Notes under the pieces: model-generated | Databases searched by the model: none | Seen by the model: only the letters and a program-made list of their open reading frames with translations | Told to the model about the DNA's origin: nothing | Program-made: the position numbers and the translations under genes | Shown: in pieces, positions 10,471 to 23,424 of the stretch | Layout: every line of letters starts with the position of its first letter | Numbering within the stretch: position 1 is the first letter of the stretch | Source of the DNA: Cryptomeria japonica | Lineage: Eukaryota; Streptophyta; Pinopsida; Cupressales; Cupressaceae | Assembly (NCBI RefSeq): GCF_030272615.1 | Contig: NC_081414.1 | Coordinates: forward strand, 238,425,233 to 238,489,232 | DNA length: 64,000 nt | Direction of reading: 5' to 3'

Positions 10471-13350
10471 AATAGGTCTTTGTAGATAATTGTATAAAAA
10501 CCATTCATTATTGTTTAATCCACAATTAGTAGCTTCGGATAAATTGGGGTTACTCTTAGAGCAACCATCAAAATTTCACTTGATCAATTCATCATTTAGA
10601 GGGGTCTAATGCCAATATTTTCTTAATATCAACTTATTTGAGTTTAGGTTCAAGAGATTAAAGTTTATGCCCCATTATTGTTTTATTCTTAAGTCCATCA
10701 GGCTTAGCCTAACCTTAAAAAGGGTTGAAAAAAGTAGAATTTATATTCTCTTTAATTTGTTATTTTATGATATGGAATAATGCGTTCCTATTTCAAGCCT
10801 CCTCTCTGAATATTCCACTCAATGAAAGGAGGGATTTGAGACCACACGTTTCTAATAATTGGATGTGTAAAAGGACTATGATTCCATTGCTCAGTTAATT
10901 TCTTCATCCTTTTTGGAAAGGTCCACATTATCATAAAATTAGCCAACAAATACTCCCAAATATCCATTTTAAATTGGTAGTGTAGAACAATATGATCTAT
11001 ACTTTCAAGATCCTTGAAGGAAAGAGTGCACCTGTTGATAAGAGAGAATCCTCTTTTATTTAGATTATCAATTGTTATAATTTTACCATGGGCAGTAACC
11101 CACTAAAAATAGCTGATTTTTGGGATTAGGCCTTTAAGCCATACCATGTTCCAATTGAATTGATCCTTTGGATATCCATTAATAGCCTTGTAAGTATATT
11201 TAACTAAGAATGCACCTGAGGAATCATGACGCCATATCCATTCATCCTCCTTGTCAGGAGAAAAAAGGAGTAGCCACTCAGGATAGAGGCTAAGGACTAA
11301 GCCTCCTCCATCATTTGCCTTATGTTATCATCACAGATATTTTTGTTTTGTTTCTGACTTGAACCATAAAGTCTCTCCATCTACCTTGATCACCCTTCCA
11401 CGAAAGACAACCATGAAAGAAGGTGCCACAAAATTGGATTAGGACCTTTGTAATCATATTGAATTAGTTCAAGTCAATAAGAGCTTTATATTTTAACCAA
11501 ATATCATCCTAAAACTTGGTACACCTTCCATTTCCAACCAATTTTTTCCCTCCCTTTTGTAATATAGATATGATTTTTGATATATTGTTCTATATACAAG
11601 ATCTATATGGTACCTCTTTGTCAACAGTAAGAGTGCAACTATTGGCATTATTTAAATATTTGTCTTTCGAAGATTTTGGCCTAGTCTTTTACACCTTCAA
11701 CTAGCTACCAACTAATTTAGAAATTAAGGCCTTGTTGAAAGGTTTAAGTTTTCTTATCCCAAGCCCTCCATCTTTTTCGCAGTTGCAAACTCTATCCCAA
11801 GCAACAAAGGACATGCAATATTTTTCTTCCATACCTATCCAGGGGAAATACTTTTGTATTTTTCCAAATTTTTCAGCCACACATCCACACATCCTAAAAT
11901 GAGAAAGTAGATCGGGATGTTTTGTAAGAAAGACTTGACCAATTGGAATTTACCAACTAGACTTAGAAGTTTCCCTAGTTTCCATCCTAAAATATTTTTA
12001 TGAAACCTCTCAATTATACAATTCCAAAAAAGATTCATGGGGGTTTTAGAAATAAGAGGCAACCCCAGATAGGAGTCTAAAAAGGAAGCATCATTGCAGG
12101 GTAGGATTTCAGTGATTTTGAATTGAAGATCAGGATGGACATTTAGAATTTTTTATTTTTTCATAATTAATGTGTTGACCAAATAAATTGGCATAATTAT
12201 TAAGTATCTTCTTCCAGGATCTAGCTTTGAAGATATAGACATCCCCAAAAATAATACTGTCATACACAAACTACTAATGGGTGATATGATCTAGAATAGA
12301 AGAAAATTCAATACCATTTAATTTGCCTGCCACTTTAACCCTTTGGATATTGCTCTAGAAGAATTTGACAATAATAATATAAACAAGTAGAGAGAGAGAG
12401 GATCCCCTTGTTAGAGGCCATGACCACAAGAAAAGTATCCATGATGTGATCCATTAACCAGAACAAAGAAGATCAGAGTGGTAACAAAGAACATCTACTA
12501 TGTTCCGTCAAGTGAACCAATTTGCAGGCTATGATAAAAAAATCCATAATATGTCTCCATTTGACAAAGCCTTTCTGGTTAATAGATATCATTTTGTCCA
12601 ACACTAATTTGAGCCTATTAACAATAACTTTAGAAAATATTTAATAAAAAGTATTAAATCAATTTATAGGTCTAAAATCCTTAATAGAAATAACATTATC
12701 ATTTTCAGAATCAAATCAATGAAGGTAGAATTGACTTGTTTAAAGAGTTTACCAGACCTCAAAAAGTCCTTAGCAGCATTGAAGACATCCTCTCCAACAA
12801 TATCCTAGAAATCTTGAAAGAAAGCACGGGGAACCCATCTAGTCTTGGAGCCTTATAAGCCTCAAAAGAAAAAGGCAACCTCCTTCACCTTCTGAAATGA
12901 AACTCTGGAATAGAGAAGGTTCAAATCCTCATCTATGATAACCTCAAGCAAGCCATTAGGGTCCTAAAGCCATCTTGACAATTGTTGTTATGATTTTCAA
13001 AGAGGGCAACAACAAGCTTGACAATCTCCACCTCATCCTTTGTTTTAAGTCTATTTTACTTCTTTAGTTGTCGCATCTTGTTCCAACTTTTGTGCTTCAT
13101 AGTAGAATGGTGAAAGAACTTAGTGTTCTTGTCTCCTTTTATGAGCCATTGAATCCTAGATTTTTGTTTCCAAAAGACCTCTTCTTTTTTATTTAGTTTA
13201 ACCCTGCTACCTTAGAAAAATCTCCTCTACATTTTCATCCCAAGATGCAAGATTCCTTCAATCTTGTCCTTTATAGCTTTCAACTTCGCTGAAATTTTCT
13301 TTTTCTATTATTCAGGGACTTGTTATTTTGTTTGATATTCCTTCATTTTG
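10470..13350 (-). pseudogene. L1-type LINE ORF2 remnant: reverse transcriptase, zf-RVT, RNase H
   Basis: Minus-strand reading with many stops and shifts gives the usual order of a plant LINE. A reverse transcriptase region spans about 13050-12300 (ISIKDFRPIN, then NQKGFV). The RT C-terminal region spans 12062-11701 (GWKLGKLLSLVGKFQLVKS, then DGGLGIRKLKPFNKAL). A zf-RVT-like segment lies at about 11110-10890 (GKIITIDN, ESIDHIVLHYQFKMDIWEYL). An RNase H start lies at about 10600-10540 (NFDGCSKSNPNLS). No endonuclease or ORF1 is recognisable to the right, so the copy is probably 5' truncated or too decayed. No target duplication was found. Confidence 0.7.
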
Positions 13351-14815
13351 AGAGACTTACATATATTTCTACTACTTGTTTGAAATTTCAATAGAGATAT
13401 TAGATTATATTTTACTGTGAAGAAAATTAGGAGGATATATTACATTTCAAAGCATGATCATGTGATTATGCTTGCACAAGGACATGGTTTAATTTGAGGG
13501 GTTTCTCTCTATTTTTTTTTTTGTATTGTGGATTTTTGGTTTATTTTATCTTGGAGTTGAGATTTGAGTATTTGTTATCATTTATTTTTACAATACCTTA
13601 TTATAATTTAGTACTGGAATAATAAGAATGACTGTGGATCTTTAATCTCTACTTTTATGTGATGTGAAGAACATGAGAAAGTTTTAAAAATCTTTTATTT
13701 TCAAGTTTAGATTTCAATAAGTGTTCTTTGACACTATCTCATAGAGCATTTAGCCAAATTATCTATGTGAGTGTTGTTGGTGGAATTTATGCATTCTTTA
13801 GTTAGATTTAGATTATACATTACCTATGTAGTGCTGCAAGCATATTTAGGAGGCATATGTGTCATTAGATTGTGATACAAAGATCTTTAAGTTTTTATTT
13901 GTTATGCATTGAGACAAGTGTTGTGTTGAATGATGAATATACTAATACTTATGCTTGTTGAGTGGGCTAGATACATTGATGAAAATAAGGTTAACTACGA
14001 TTATTGTACCCTATTTTTAGTTATGACTAGTTGGATATGTTATTGACATGCCATGGCCTCTACTACAACTATCATTGAGTATTTTATAGATATTGAATCC
14101 TATTTTGGAGGAGATGGACTTTGGTATATATGTTTGGATTAAATCATGACATTCCAACTATGATCTTGAATTTAGTTTATTATTTTTCTTTCTTGGGAAT
14201 GGAGGATGAGAGTGTCGTGATTAAGAAGGTGGTCACTTGATGGATGTTATAGATGCTTGGTTGATATTATGATCATATAGGAGTCAATTCGTTCAACATG
14301 AAACTAAACCTTGGTTTTTAGTGAACATTTTTTTTTGGAGTTCTATATTTCTCTTAAAGGTATATGATAAGTTGGAGAATGTTGGTATTAAGTGTAATGC
14401 ACCTTTTTGTTGGTCCAACTACCCAAAACCTAGAAACAAGAATATGTAAACACAAACCTTCACAAATTATAATCCCTTATAATTTTACACTCATGGTTAA
14501 AGAAGTTCATGATTGGGACATTTATAAGGTATTTCATTTGGTGGAAGAATTTTTTGTTTGTTGAATATGTCACATGACAAGATGAATATTTTCTAATATA
14601 GAAGCATCCATAATTGATTAGTATTGACCACAAATTTTATTATTTGAAGGAGAGGGTCATGCTACACTCTTAATCCTGAATGTGCATATGATTATGATTA
14701 TCCAACTTATAGTTACTTTAGCAATAAATTAATTTAGGTGGTCATTGTTATATTTTTATTTGGACTATAAATAATCATGGGCATTAAATTTAGGTATCTA
14801 AATCAATGCAAGTGA
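13351..14815. other. AT-rich DNA, no gene recognised
   Basis: Scattered short frames only. The 5' part of the adjacent LINE would be expected here but cannot be made out. Confidence 0.4.
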
Positions 14816-15282
14816 TATTCATGCAATAACTAGGGAACATATAGAAGTTAGTAGATAGTTTAGCATCATAATTTTTTTGTTTTAGTTTATCATCATAATT
14901 TTTCAATTTATGTTCTTACCTACAATTTTTTTATGTTTCCCTCTTGATGTGGCTTATTATTTTAAAGAAACGCTAAGTATTAGAAACATATGTCCTATTA
15001 TATTGTTTTCCTTGAAAATTATTTCTTTATATCTTGAGTAAAATTGATTTTTTGAAAGGGCACATAAACCTTGGACAACTAAAATGTCAAAAACATAAAG
15101 AAAAACCAATAAATTGAAAGATATAATAATGTTACAATATAAAAAACATACTAAAAACACCATGAGAGTTAGGAGCTAAATGCCTACACAATCTCCAGTT
15201 TGATCCCAAAATTGCACACCCTTGACCTAGCTGTGATATTTTGAGATTTTTTAACAATAGTCCATGGCTAAAATTCTCCTAC
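14816..15282 (+). repeat. Left half of a dispersed repeat split by the LARD insertion
   Basis: Matches 28933-29405 with scattered substitutions. The match resumes at 24675 on the far side of the LARD, so this and 24675-24960 are two halves of one repeat copy. A 68-codon minus-strand frame here (14957-15163) has no recognisable content. Confidence 0.85.
15278..15282. other. Target site duplication, left
   Basis: CCTAC immediately outside the left LTR. The same five bases follow the right LTR at 24675-24679, and the unoccupied repeat copy has a single CCTAC at 29401-29405. Confidence 0.9.
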
Positions 15283-16532
15283 TATAGGTAGGAAATCAGA
15301 AATCATCAAAGCAAATATCAATAATAGCTCAATCACAAAAGTAGATTGCAATGATCAATCCTAAACACACTCAATAAAGACATGAAAATTAAACATTCAA
15401 AACTAAAGACTATGCAAACCAAACATAGATCTAAATGCTTCCTTCATGCGGCTCCATTGTCCTTCTTTCTTCTCCAAATAGATTTGTTGTGGATCTCACC
15501 TACTAGTGCATGATCATGATATGAAAGCAAGTAGACAAGATGATTGCTCAAGAGTACTCGAAGCGTGATTGATTCGACAAAGTAATTCAAAACAAGCAAT
15601 TATTAGATCATATGATTATTAGATTGAGATTGAAGAAATTTATCCAATTTATAGATAAATTGGAGAAATGATCAAATTAGCATGAAGAGATTCAAATGGA
15701 AATTGCAAATCAATATGACAAATTATGCACTTTCTATGCAAAATTGATTGATTGTCAATTTATGACAAATTATGACAAATTTCTATGTCAAAAATTGATT
15801 GATTGTCAATTATGACAAATTATGACAAATTGCTATGTCATTCCCATGAAATTAGGAGGAAAATAGGAGGAAATTGAATTAGAAATTAGGAAAATTAGAA
15901 AAATAGAAAAATAGAAAATAGGAAATTTAGTGAATTAATTAATAATTTTTCATTTATTAATTAATTCATAAATAGGGAATTAATTAACCAATTAAATAAA
16001 TATTTAATTGTGCCAAAAAGACCTAGGATAAATAAATAAATTATTTAACCTAGAGGGAGAATGGAGAGAAAATGACAAACAAGGTTAAATTAGAAATGCA
16101 AGGACGACAATTAGGTCTTGATATAAAATTGATTTGATGTCTATTCGATCATGATTTTGAATTGATAAATGATTCATACTGATAAATGATTTGATTGATA
16201 AATGTACCAATTGACAAGGAACAATGACAAATTGATCCAAATTGACATGATTGAGAAGGACGACGATCGATGACAAATCGATCGCAAAATGACAAAATTG
16301 ACAAGTTGATAAAGATCGACCAAAATCATGACTGAAAATTGTTATCGACAAGACCTAATTCGAAAGCGAGACAAATGAAGAATGAAGAAGAAGGACTCGA
16401 TGCTTGCAAATGATAAAGACCAAGTGCGTGACATAGGAGAAATGTTAATGCGATGCAAAAACCCTAAAATAAGGCAATGCGTAAATGTTAAAGTACGATT
16501 TCACAAGCGTTGACCATTTTTAGGTGTCTACA
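15283..16532 (-). repeat. 3' LTR of the LARD (left copy)
   Basis: On the minus strand it starts TGTAGACACCTAAAAATGG and ends CCTATA. The end is not the usual CA but is fixed by the target duplication. A minus-strand TATA box CTATAAATT lies at 15646-15654. A 60-bp direct duplication around GATTGATTGTCAATTATGACAA occurs at about 15740-15840. Confidence 0.92.
15646..15654 (-). promoter_or_regulatory. TATA box of the LARD LTR
   Basis: Minus-strand CTATAAATT, conserved at 23788-23796 in the other LTR, about 880 bp from the LTR start. Confidence 0.45.
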
Positions 16533-16547
16533 TTTTGCCCCTCTTTG
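16533..16547 (-). other. Polypurine tract of the LARD
   Basis: On the minus strand CAAAGAGGGGCAAAA directly precedes the TGTAGACACC LTR start. It closely resembles the tract of the element at 6080-6093. Confidence 0.8.
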
Positions 16548-18404
16548 AGACAATGCGATTTTAAGCATTTTTTCAAAGAACAATAATAAAAATGCCCCAG
16601 ATACTGACAATGAAATATGCATGCCCCCTCGAGGAATTGGCCGAAAATACGCAGAAAAGAGGCCAATTGATCGATAAGAATGATAGAAAATGATAGGATC
16701 AAACGGACTGCCAAGACTAACCGAAGAAATGTTAGTAAGCAGAAATTAGACAGAGGATAGGTAGAGATGAAGAAAAACTTGCTTTCACCAATGCACAGAA
16801 GTAGGTGAGAACCTTTATTTGATATAGCAAAATGGATGCATAGCATCATGGCATTGAAGGCCAAAGCTGAAATGCAACCCTTTTTGCAAAAGATAGACAC
16901 ATCACAAACAAACAACAATCACAACAAAAAAGAAAGGGACCATGAACGATCCCGGTCACTCTAAATCACTCAGTGACATCATTGAGCAACATAGGAACAT
17001 GATCGAAGATAAAGATAAATCAGTAAAAAGATAAGATGCACAAATTCCAACAAGTCAAACAAACATCTTGATCTTCATTGTCAAAAGTTGAAAGTGCTGA
17101 TAGGACGATCATGTTGTTTGGTTTCAGGAATTGCGGTACCCTGTCTAAGACAGGACACAGTCTGGTTTCGAGTATACCACACCCTGTATAAGACTCATGA
17201 TAATGTGACAAGGAAAAATAAATTTGCGGTTGATTGATATGACAAGTGCGATCAGTTTGAATGTTTGGTTTGATTGAAAATTTCATCTATTAAGGCGTGA
17301 TTTCAGTAAAGCGCAAAGTTGGATTGCATGTCGTTGGAGGGATGCTCAGTGATCTGGCTTATGCACAAAAGGGATCATTTATTATTATTTTTGTTTTGCT
17401 TCTCGAGATTTTACAATTTTTTTTTTTTTTGTTCATTTTTTTTTCAGGACTTTATTTGATTTTTAGGGATTTTTTTTCAAGACATTATTTGATTTTTTTG
17501 GATTTTTTCAGGACATTTTTCAATTTTTATGATTTTGCCCCCAGTGTCTAGCAAGGCAAGGAATATGATAGGTGAATAAATAGGCTTTTTGAAATGATGG
17601 TGGATAGAGAGAAGACAAAGGCCTTTTATCATGGAGACAATATGGATGCAATTTCCAAGGGCTATTGCATGATGGGACAAGAGACTGGATATGACAATGT
17701 AAAGCAGTGACATGGCATGAGGGACATGTCAAGAGGTTTTTGAAACTATGTTTAAATTTTGTGTCCTTATGTCAGATCAAGATCAAGGAATGAAAAAGAG
17801 TGTATGGATAGTGATAAGATATGGATAGGATAAGCAAGACCAAGAATGGATAAGGGACATGGACTAAAGGTCAGGATAGGATACAGGATAGTGGCAGAAA
17901 GTTGCAATAAGATAGGGAATATGGATGAAAGGTTATAATAAGCAAATGGATAAAGACCAAAAGATATGATAGACTAAAAGCTACAAACAAGATGTGTGAT
18001 GCTCATGATGATCCTCAGCCTTGTCAAGATCAAAGGTGGAAAGAGGAAATGGATATGAGGGACAATAGGATATGAAGGGTAATAGGATATGAAGGAGGAA
18101 ACCTGCCCCCAAGTGTGGTGTGCAAGACGTTCATAGATTATGCATGACTCTTGTTTGCCAGGTTTTCATCATGGTACTTGCCCAAGGCGCCTGTTTGCCA
18201 GGTTTTCACTAATGGACAAATTATTTTTGCGTTTACTTTTTTTTTTCTTTTGTCTTTTTTTTTCACTTTTTTTTTTTTTTTGGTAATTTTTTGCTCTTTC
18301 AAGAGAAGATGGACACATGATAGGGGATGGAAGAAGGACTCAAGCGTCTCTTTTGTTTGGATAGTAGCCTTGAAATAAATGGACCATGACCTTTAAAAGT
18401 ATGC
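16548..18404 (-). other. 3' untranslated interior of the LARD
   Basis: No supported gene. It contains long T-runs on the plus strand (17409-17520 and 18239-18290; A-runs on the element's sense strand) and a purine-rich stretch of repeated GGATA/GATA motifs at about 17780-18090. A 132-codon minus-strand frame at 16520-16918 overlaps the LTR edge and has no recognisable content. Confidence 0.6.
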
Positions 18405-21296
18405 TCAAAGACGTTGGTAGGATAAGGACATGGAAAATGAGATGAAACTAAGGCAAGGATTTATGCAAACGGATTGGACCAGCGGGATCGAAGGATGGAA
18501 AATATGAATTGGATAATGGATAGGGTATTGGAAGAATTGGGCTTCAATGGATGGAAATGAAGGCAAGATCGACATTGGCACACACCTTGAGGGGTGATGG
18601 ACTGATGGAGGAAAAATGGATCTCAGATTGTGAGATTTGGATGGAGGAATAGCTATGGATTTTGGGACATAAGGGCCCAAAATGGATGAAGAAGGTGATG
18701 GAGGAACAAATTTGAGAGGTTTGGATGGAGGAATAGCAACTTTGGATGCCAAGTTGGATGTTTCTTTAGGCTTTTGTGCTTCAAGTAACTGCTTGGGGAT
18801 CCACATGGTTTTTGATTTTTCATGCTCTTGTGGTTCCTTAGAGTGCATTGCTTACACAAGGGATTTAGGAACCCATATATATTTTCACTTTTCTTTATTT
18901 TTCTCAGTGGGCCTTTGTGGCCTTTTGGATATTTCTTTTTCTTTATAGATCATATTGGTCTTTGTTTTGACATGTCGATTATATTGGACATGTTGATCCT
19001 TGAATACATGTGGATTTCTAGACTTATGACTTTTATACTTGGCATCCAAATTGCTTGGAGCGGGAAAGGAATGCATGGATGGATATGAATGAAATGGAAT
19101 TATTTTGGATTGATGAAATTTACTCAAGGATGTGTGCCTTTGCTGACCTTTCATAGAGAACGAAGGGATATAAGGACCTAAGATGGATGGAAGGTATGAT
19201 GGGGAAGGTGTATGTTTCGATTTTGATGGAGGGATACCAACGTCTTGAGGAATTTCACTGAGGCCAAGACCCTTAATATTTTTTTTAACATGAAGGGATT
19301 CTTGCTTATGAAGATCTACTCCTTTGCCTTTATGAATATCTTGACTTGTAGGATACTCTTTTCTTTGGGAAGAGGACACAAGTCCATTATGAGGTGGATA
19401 TGATATGAGAGAAATAATGAGATCTTGAAGTGGATCAGATTGCACCAAAGTGGAAGAACCCATTATGCATGTCGAGGGTTCATGAACATCTTGCACTGAC
19501 ACGTTAGAATCATGAGGGGTATTAGGATCACTAGGGGGATCAAGATCACGAGGGAAACTATGATTGTGTGGTGGACATGGTTCAATGACAGGCTCTTCAA
19601 GAGATGGAATGGGAGAAATAATGGGATCATCAAAAGAAATGCGATCTTGGAGTGTATATGGAGGATTAAGACAAGAAGATGGAGGAACAAAAGGATCTTG
19701 TGGAGGATTTAAAGGAATAATTTGATCTTGACAAGGAGGAAGATCATTGGAATCCTCTTTAAAGTTGCTTTGCTCTGGACTTTTAATGGGATCATCATAA
19801 AGGATGGAAAGGATATCTTGATCTTTCTTAGGAAGTGGAATGCCAATGGGATTTGAAAGGATATTGTGTTCTTGGAATGGAAGGGGATTATTTGGGATTG
19901 GATGGACTGGAATATCTTGATCTTGCTCGGGGAATGGAGTGTCAATAGGACTTTGGATAGGATGGACAAGAATAGGGGAATCATCGTGAGTGTCTGGGAA
20001 CATGGGGTCCTGGTCAACAATTGGATGGGATGATAAGGTTTCAGGATCTTGATCTTGATTTTCTTTAGGACTCATTTCTTTGTGCTCTAAATTATCCTCT
20101 TGACATGAGGTTGGACTTTGGATATGCATGGGGGATTCTGACAAGGAATTAATGTTTTGGCATGAAGGAAATGCACTTTGAACATTTGTGATGGATTCTG
20201 GCAAGGAATCAATGCTTGAACATGAGGAAGAGGGACTTCGAATGGGGTCCTCTAAAATAGGTAATGGCAATAAAGTGCATGGTTGCATTGGGTCTTGTAT
20301 TTCTGAAACATGACAAGGATGTGCATCATGAATTGGATTATCTTGGCAATCAATTATGGATAGCTCTTGGATAATTTCATCCTTGGGCGTATTGTTTGAT
20401 GAGGACAATATGGAAGGTTCTTGGGAAACTTCTAAAGATGTAGGGATAGATGCCACTGGAGAGTCAATTTGTTTGTGGGGGGATGAGGCATTGCTAGACA
20501 TAAGTGTATTATCTTTATCTTCCTCAAAGAACTCACTTGGTAGTTTCCTTAAGATCATTGCAATAAAGCCACCTTTCTTTCGAGGTTTTGACATGGTTGT
20601 ATCTGGAATTTGAACTTGTTTTTGGTTTGATGTCATGTTTTGATATTGGATTTGGTTCAATTGTTTTGACATGTTTGAAACTTGGCTTGGTGTGGGCTGC
20701 AACCTTTGTTTTTGAATGTTTGATTGTATTTGTTGACATTGATATGTTGGTTGAACTTGTTGATATTCCACCATTGGTTGAATTATTTGTTGACATTGTA
20801 TATTTGGTTGGACATATTGTTTAAATTGGACCATTGGTTGTATTGGTTGAAAATCTGATTGATAGTAAACACCTTCTTGTTCTTGTTGTGGAGGCACATA
20901 ATGTTGAAATTGATGTTGTCTCTTTTCTTGAAATTGTTTCATCATCTCTCTTTGGGAGAGGAGAGCTGGTATGTCTGATCGTTCAAGAAGAGATCTTACA
21001 TCAATTGGCTCAATCTTTGGATTTCGACCTGGAAATTTTTGAAACATTTTGGACATTTGTGATTTATTCTTCTCAATGTTTTTCACTCTTTGTTCCAATA
21101 TCTCATTTTCTTGAGCTAGTTTCTCCTCTAGTTTTTGTATTTGGACATTTGTTTCATCATAAAAAGTTTGATCAATGTTGCTTTGTTGTTGGGTTGGATA
21201 GAATTGTGATTGCATTGTCGGTTGATATGTCAAACTTTGTTGCATCATTAGTGCTTGGAACCTTGTTTCAATAGACATGTCACTATGCAAATGCAA
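18405..21296 (-). pseudogene. Uncharacterised LARD protein, about 963 codons, two in-frame stops
   Basis: Starts at ATG 21296 and is open for 803 codons to TGA at 18885-18887. The same frame then continues through a TAA about 10 codons later and runs on 147 more codons to 18405. Layout: N-terminus with a predicted coiled coil at residues 40-75 (includes LEEKLAQENEILEQRVKNIE), a Gln-rich segment to about residue 235, a basic patch KPRKKGGF near 240, a long Pro/Ser/Asp segment rich in DPI and PIPS repeats (about 280-640), then a basic C-terminus with repeated ILGPYIP/ILGPYVP and IPPSK motifs. I recognise no domain family. The length of open frame and the motif echo on both sides of the stops show it was selected as protein. 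A gag-like structural role is only a guess. Confidence 0.75.
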
Positions 21297-23404
21297 TATT
21301 TTTGGAATTTTTCAAGGATAATGTATGATATGCAACTAAATTCAAAGTAAATAGATGAAAATGCAATCTATGGCAAGAGTGCAATCTATGTTTTTGGTTG
21401 TTTTTCAAGATTTTGACAAACTTTTTGGAATGCAAACCTAAAGACTCAACCTTGGGAAGTTGAAATGAAGCCAAGACCTCAAAGGACAAAAGGACCAAGT
21501 GACAAAAGGACAAAATGACAATGTCTCCCCTAACATGCTTGGATACTAAGCTAGGTTTGACCAAATGATATTGATGACAAAAAGACAAAAGTTTGATAAG
21601 GTCTAGACTTTTTACCAATGACTTAGGGTTGTATCAAAGATTTGCATTACTCAAGTATGACAAAACCTAGTTTTGGCACTATATGCAAAGGGACAATTAC
21701 TATGCAAATGACCCTAATATGATATGATAATGACCTAAGCTTAATGAAGAGACCTAGGGTATGCAAATGTGAATGTATGACAATGGTATTACTTTAATGC
21801 AAGAGGACACATGCAAATGGATGACCTAGGTGGAACTTAACCTTGGTACTTGACAATGAACTTTGCAACATGCAACCTAGGATGAACCTAAATCTAAGTG
21901 ACATGAATGTTGAGATAAGATTTTGAACAATGTTTGACAACCATGTTTGAAGATGTTTTGAACTTTGTTGGATGAAATGTTCTTGTGTCTAACCTTGTTT
22001 TGAATCAATTTGTCTTGTTTTTGAAATGAGATGCAATTCAACTTTTGACAAGCAAAGAAGACAAGATATTTCAACTTAGACTCAAGACAATCATGCTCAT
22101 TCACACATTTCTTATGGTAGGCAAGGACATTAGGTACTTGAGAGGTAGACTCATTATGGGATTCAAGGAGAATACATAGATGCTTGACCCCACGGGCTCC
22201 CCTCCACGGCACTCACTTCTCAGGGCAGCCAAGCATTAGTCCCCATGGAAATCTCCCCATGGCGAACTTAGTATCTCTTCTAAGTATCCGAACTTGTCCT
22301 TCTCAAGCAACTAGAAGGATTTTTGGCCTCTAAATACAAGGTGTTTAGTAAGGATTTCTGTTAAGCATTACTCCTTGATGTCACACAAGTGTGATTGAGA
22401 CATTAAGCCCACCAAGATACCAAACAAATGTAGTCACGCAAGCACGATTTAGACCATGAGGCCTTACTTAGGTGTTGATATGAGAAAGAGTTCAAGGGTC
22501 ATCACTTCCCAAGTAACTAAAATTCCCACGTAACCCTTCCTTCTAAGCTTTCACTCATCGGGTATTTTTTATAGTGAGTTAGAATGCCAAGGTATTCTAG
22601 CCGTACTCACTTTGGGTCGTTCCCTTCTCACAATTATCACTTGCTAGCAAAAGCAAATGGTCGGGAAGGTAGGCCCTCTAAAGGTGACACACAGACAAAA
22701 ACATGAGCATGGTATTGAAGATCTAGATTTCTGATCACTCTAAGAAGGATGAGAGCATACTCTCCTACTCCAATGTCAAACTCAATAATCAAATCAAACA
22801 TATATTCATTCCATCCTATTTAGAAATCATACTAGGTGCCTAAATATTAATTGCAAACACAAAGTTTAGTTGTAGTCCAAGGCAACCTGCAAAACCCAAG
22901 TCAGAAGTTTGATATGTTTAGTCTTTGACTATTGATCCTGCACAAAACATGTTCGTAGTTTCATTTGTTGTCTTTTTCATGCATATGCCAAGGTGCTGCA
23001 TAGAGAATCAGTACCAAAAAAACAAAAAGCAGAAACAGAATGCAAAACAAAACAATTATCAAGTAAAAACACTGTTCTTTTACCTCTGTTTCTGGACTTT
23101 ACACAGGTGCAGAATGCATGACACAGGCGCAGGATTGCTAACACAGGCGCAGGATTACACAAGCACAGGATTGATTACACAAGCGTAGGATACCTTACAC
23201 AAGCACAATTTTTTTTTTCACAAGCGCAGAATGCATTAACACAGGTGCAAAACTCATAAAGATGCACCTATGTACCTTACACAGGCACAGATTGTCTCAC
23301 ACAGGCGCAGAAGTTCCCAGAAAGCCCTACATTACCCTGTTTTTGGGTTTTTGGCCTGCAAATCAACTCAAAAGGCACTCAAGACATGATTAGAGGGTTA
23401 GTTC
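21297..23404 (-). other. Leader region of the LARD
   Basis: 2.1 kb between the primer-binding-like site and the long reading frame, without a supported gene. It contains the 20-bp array described separately and a relatively GC-rich stretch at about 22180-22260. Packaging or dimerisation signals would be expected here in such elements; none can be assigned from sequence alone. Confidence 0.5.
23101..23312 (-). repeat. 20-bp tandem array in the LARD leader
   Basis: The plus-strand core ACACAGGCGCAG, with variants, starts at 23101, 23121, 23141, 23157, 23177, 23197, 23219, 23239, 23279 and 23299: ten cores in a nearly fixed 20-bp register with one slot (23259) blank or decayed. The sense of the element reads CTGCGCCTGTGT. 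The 8-bp links vary. Confidence 0.8.
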
Positions 23405-23419
23405 ATGTTGGGTTCACCA
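23405..23419 (-). other. Primer-binding-like site of the LARD
   Basis: On the minus strand, five bases past the 5' LTR end, TGGTGAACCCAACAT begins with TGG as expected for pairing with a tRNA CCA end. It does not match the common initiator-Met site TGGTATCAGAGC, and I could not assign the tRNA. Confidence 0.5.
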
Positions 23420-23424
23420 ATTAC

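Noticed and set aside
16520-16918. 132-codon minus-strand frame at the LARD LTR edge
   Set aside because: It crosses the polypurine tract and LTR start, is Cys/Leu/Phe-rich without pattern, and has no counterpart in the known layout of such elements.
18682-21274. Plus-strand open frames opposite the LARD protein
   Set aside because: They are shadows of the long minus-strand frame and share its codon periodicity in reverse.
23101-23312. CRISPR-like array
   Set aside because: The repeats are only 12 bp, degenerate, with 8-bp links that are themselves similar; this is a tandem repeat in a plant retroelement leader.
23405-23419. Initiator-methionine primer binding site
   Set aside because: TGGTGAACCCAACAT does not match TGGTATCAGAGC; only the TGG start and position support a primer site, and the tRNA is unassigned.
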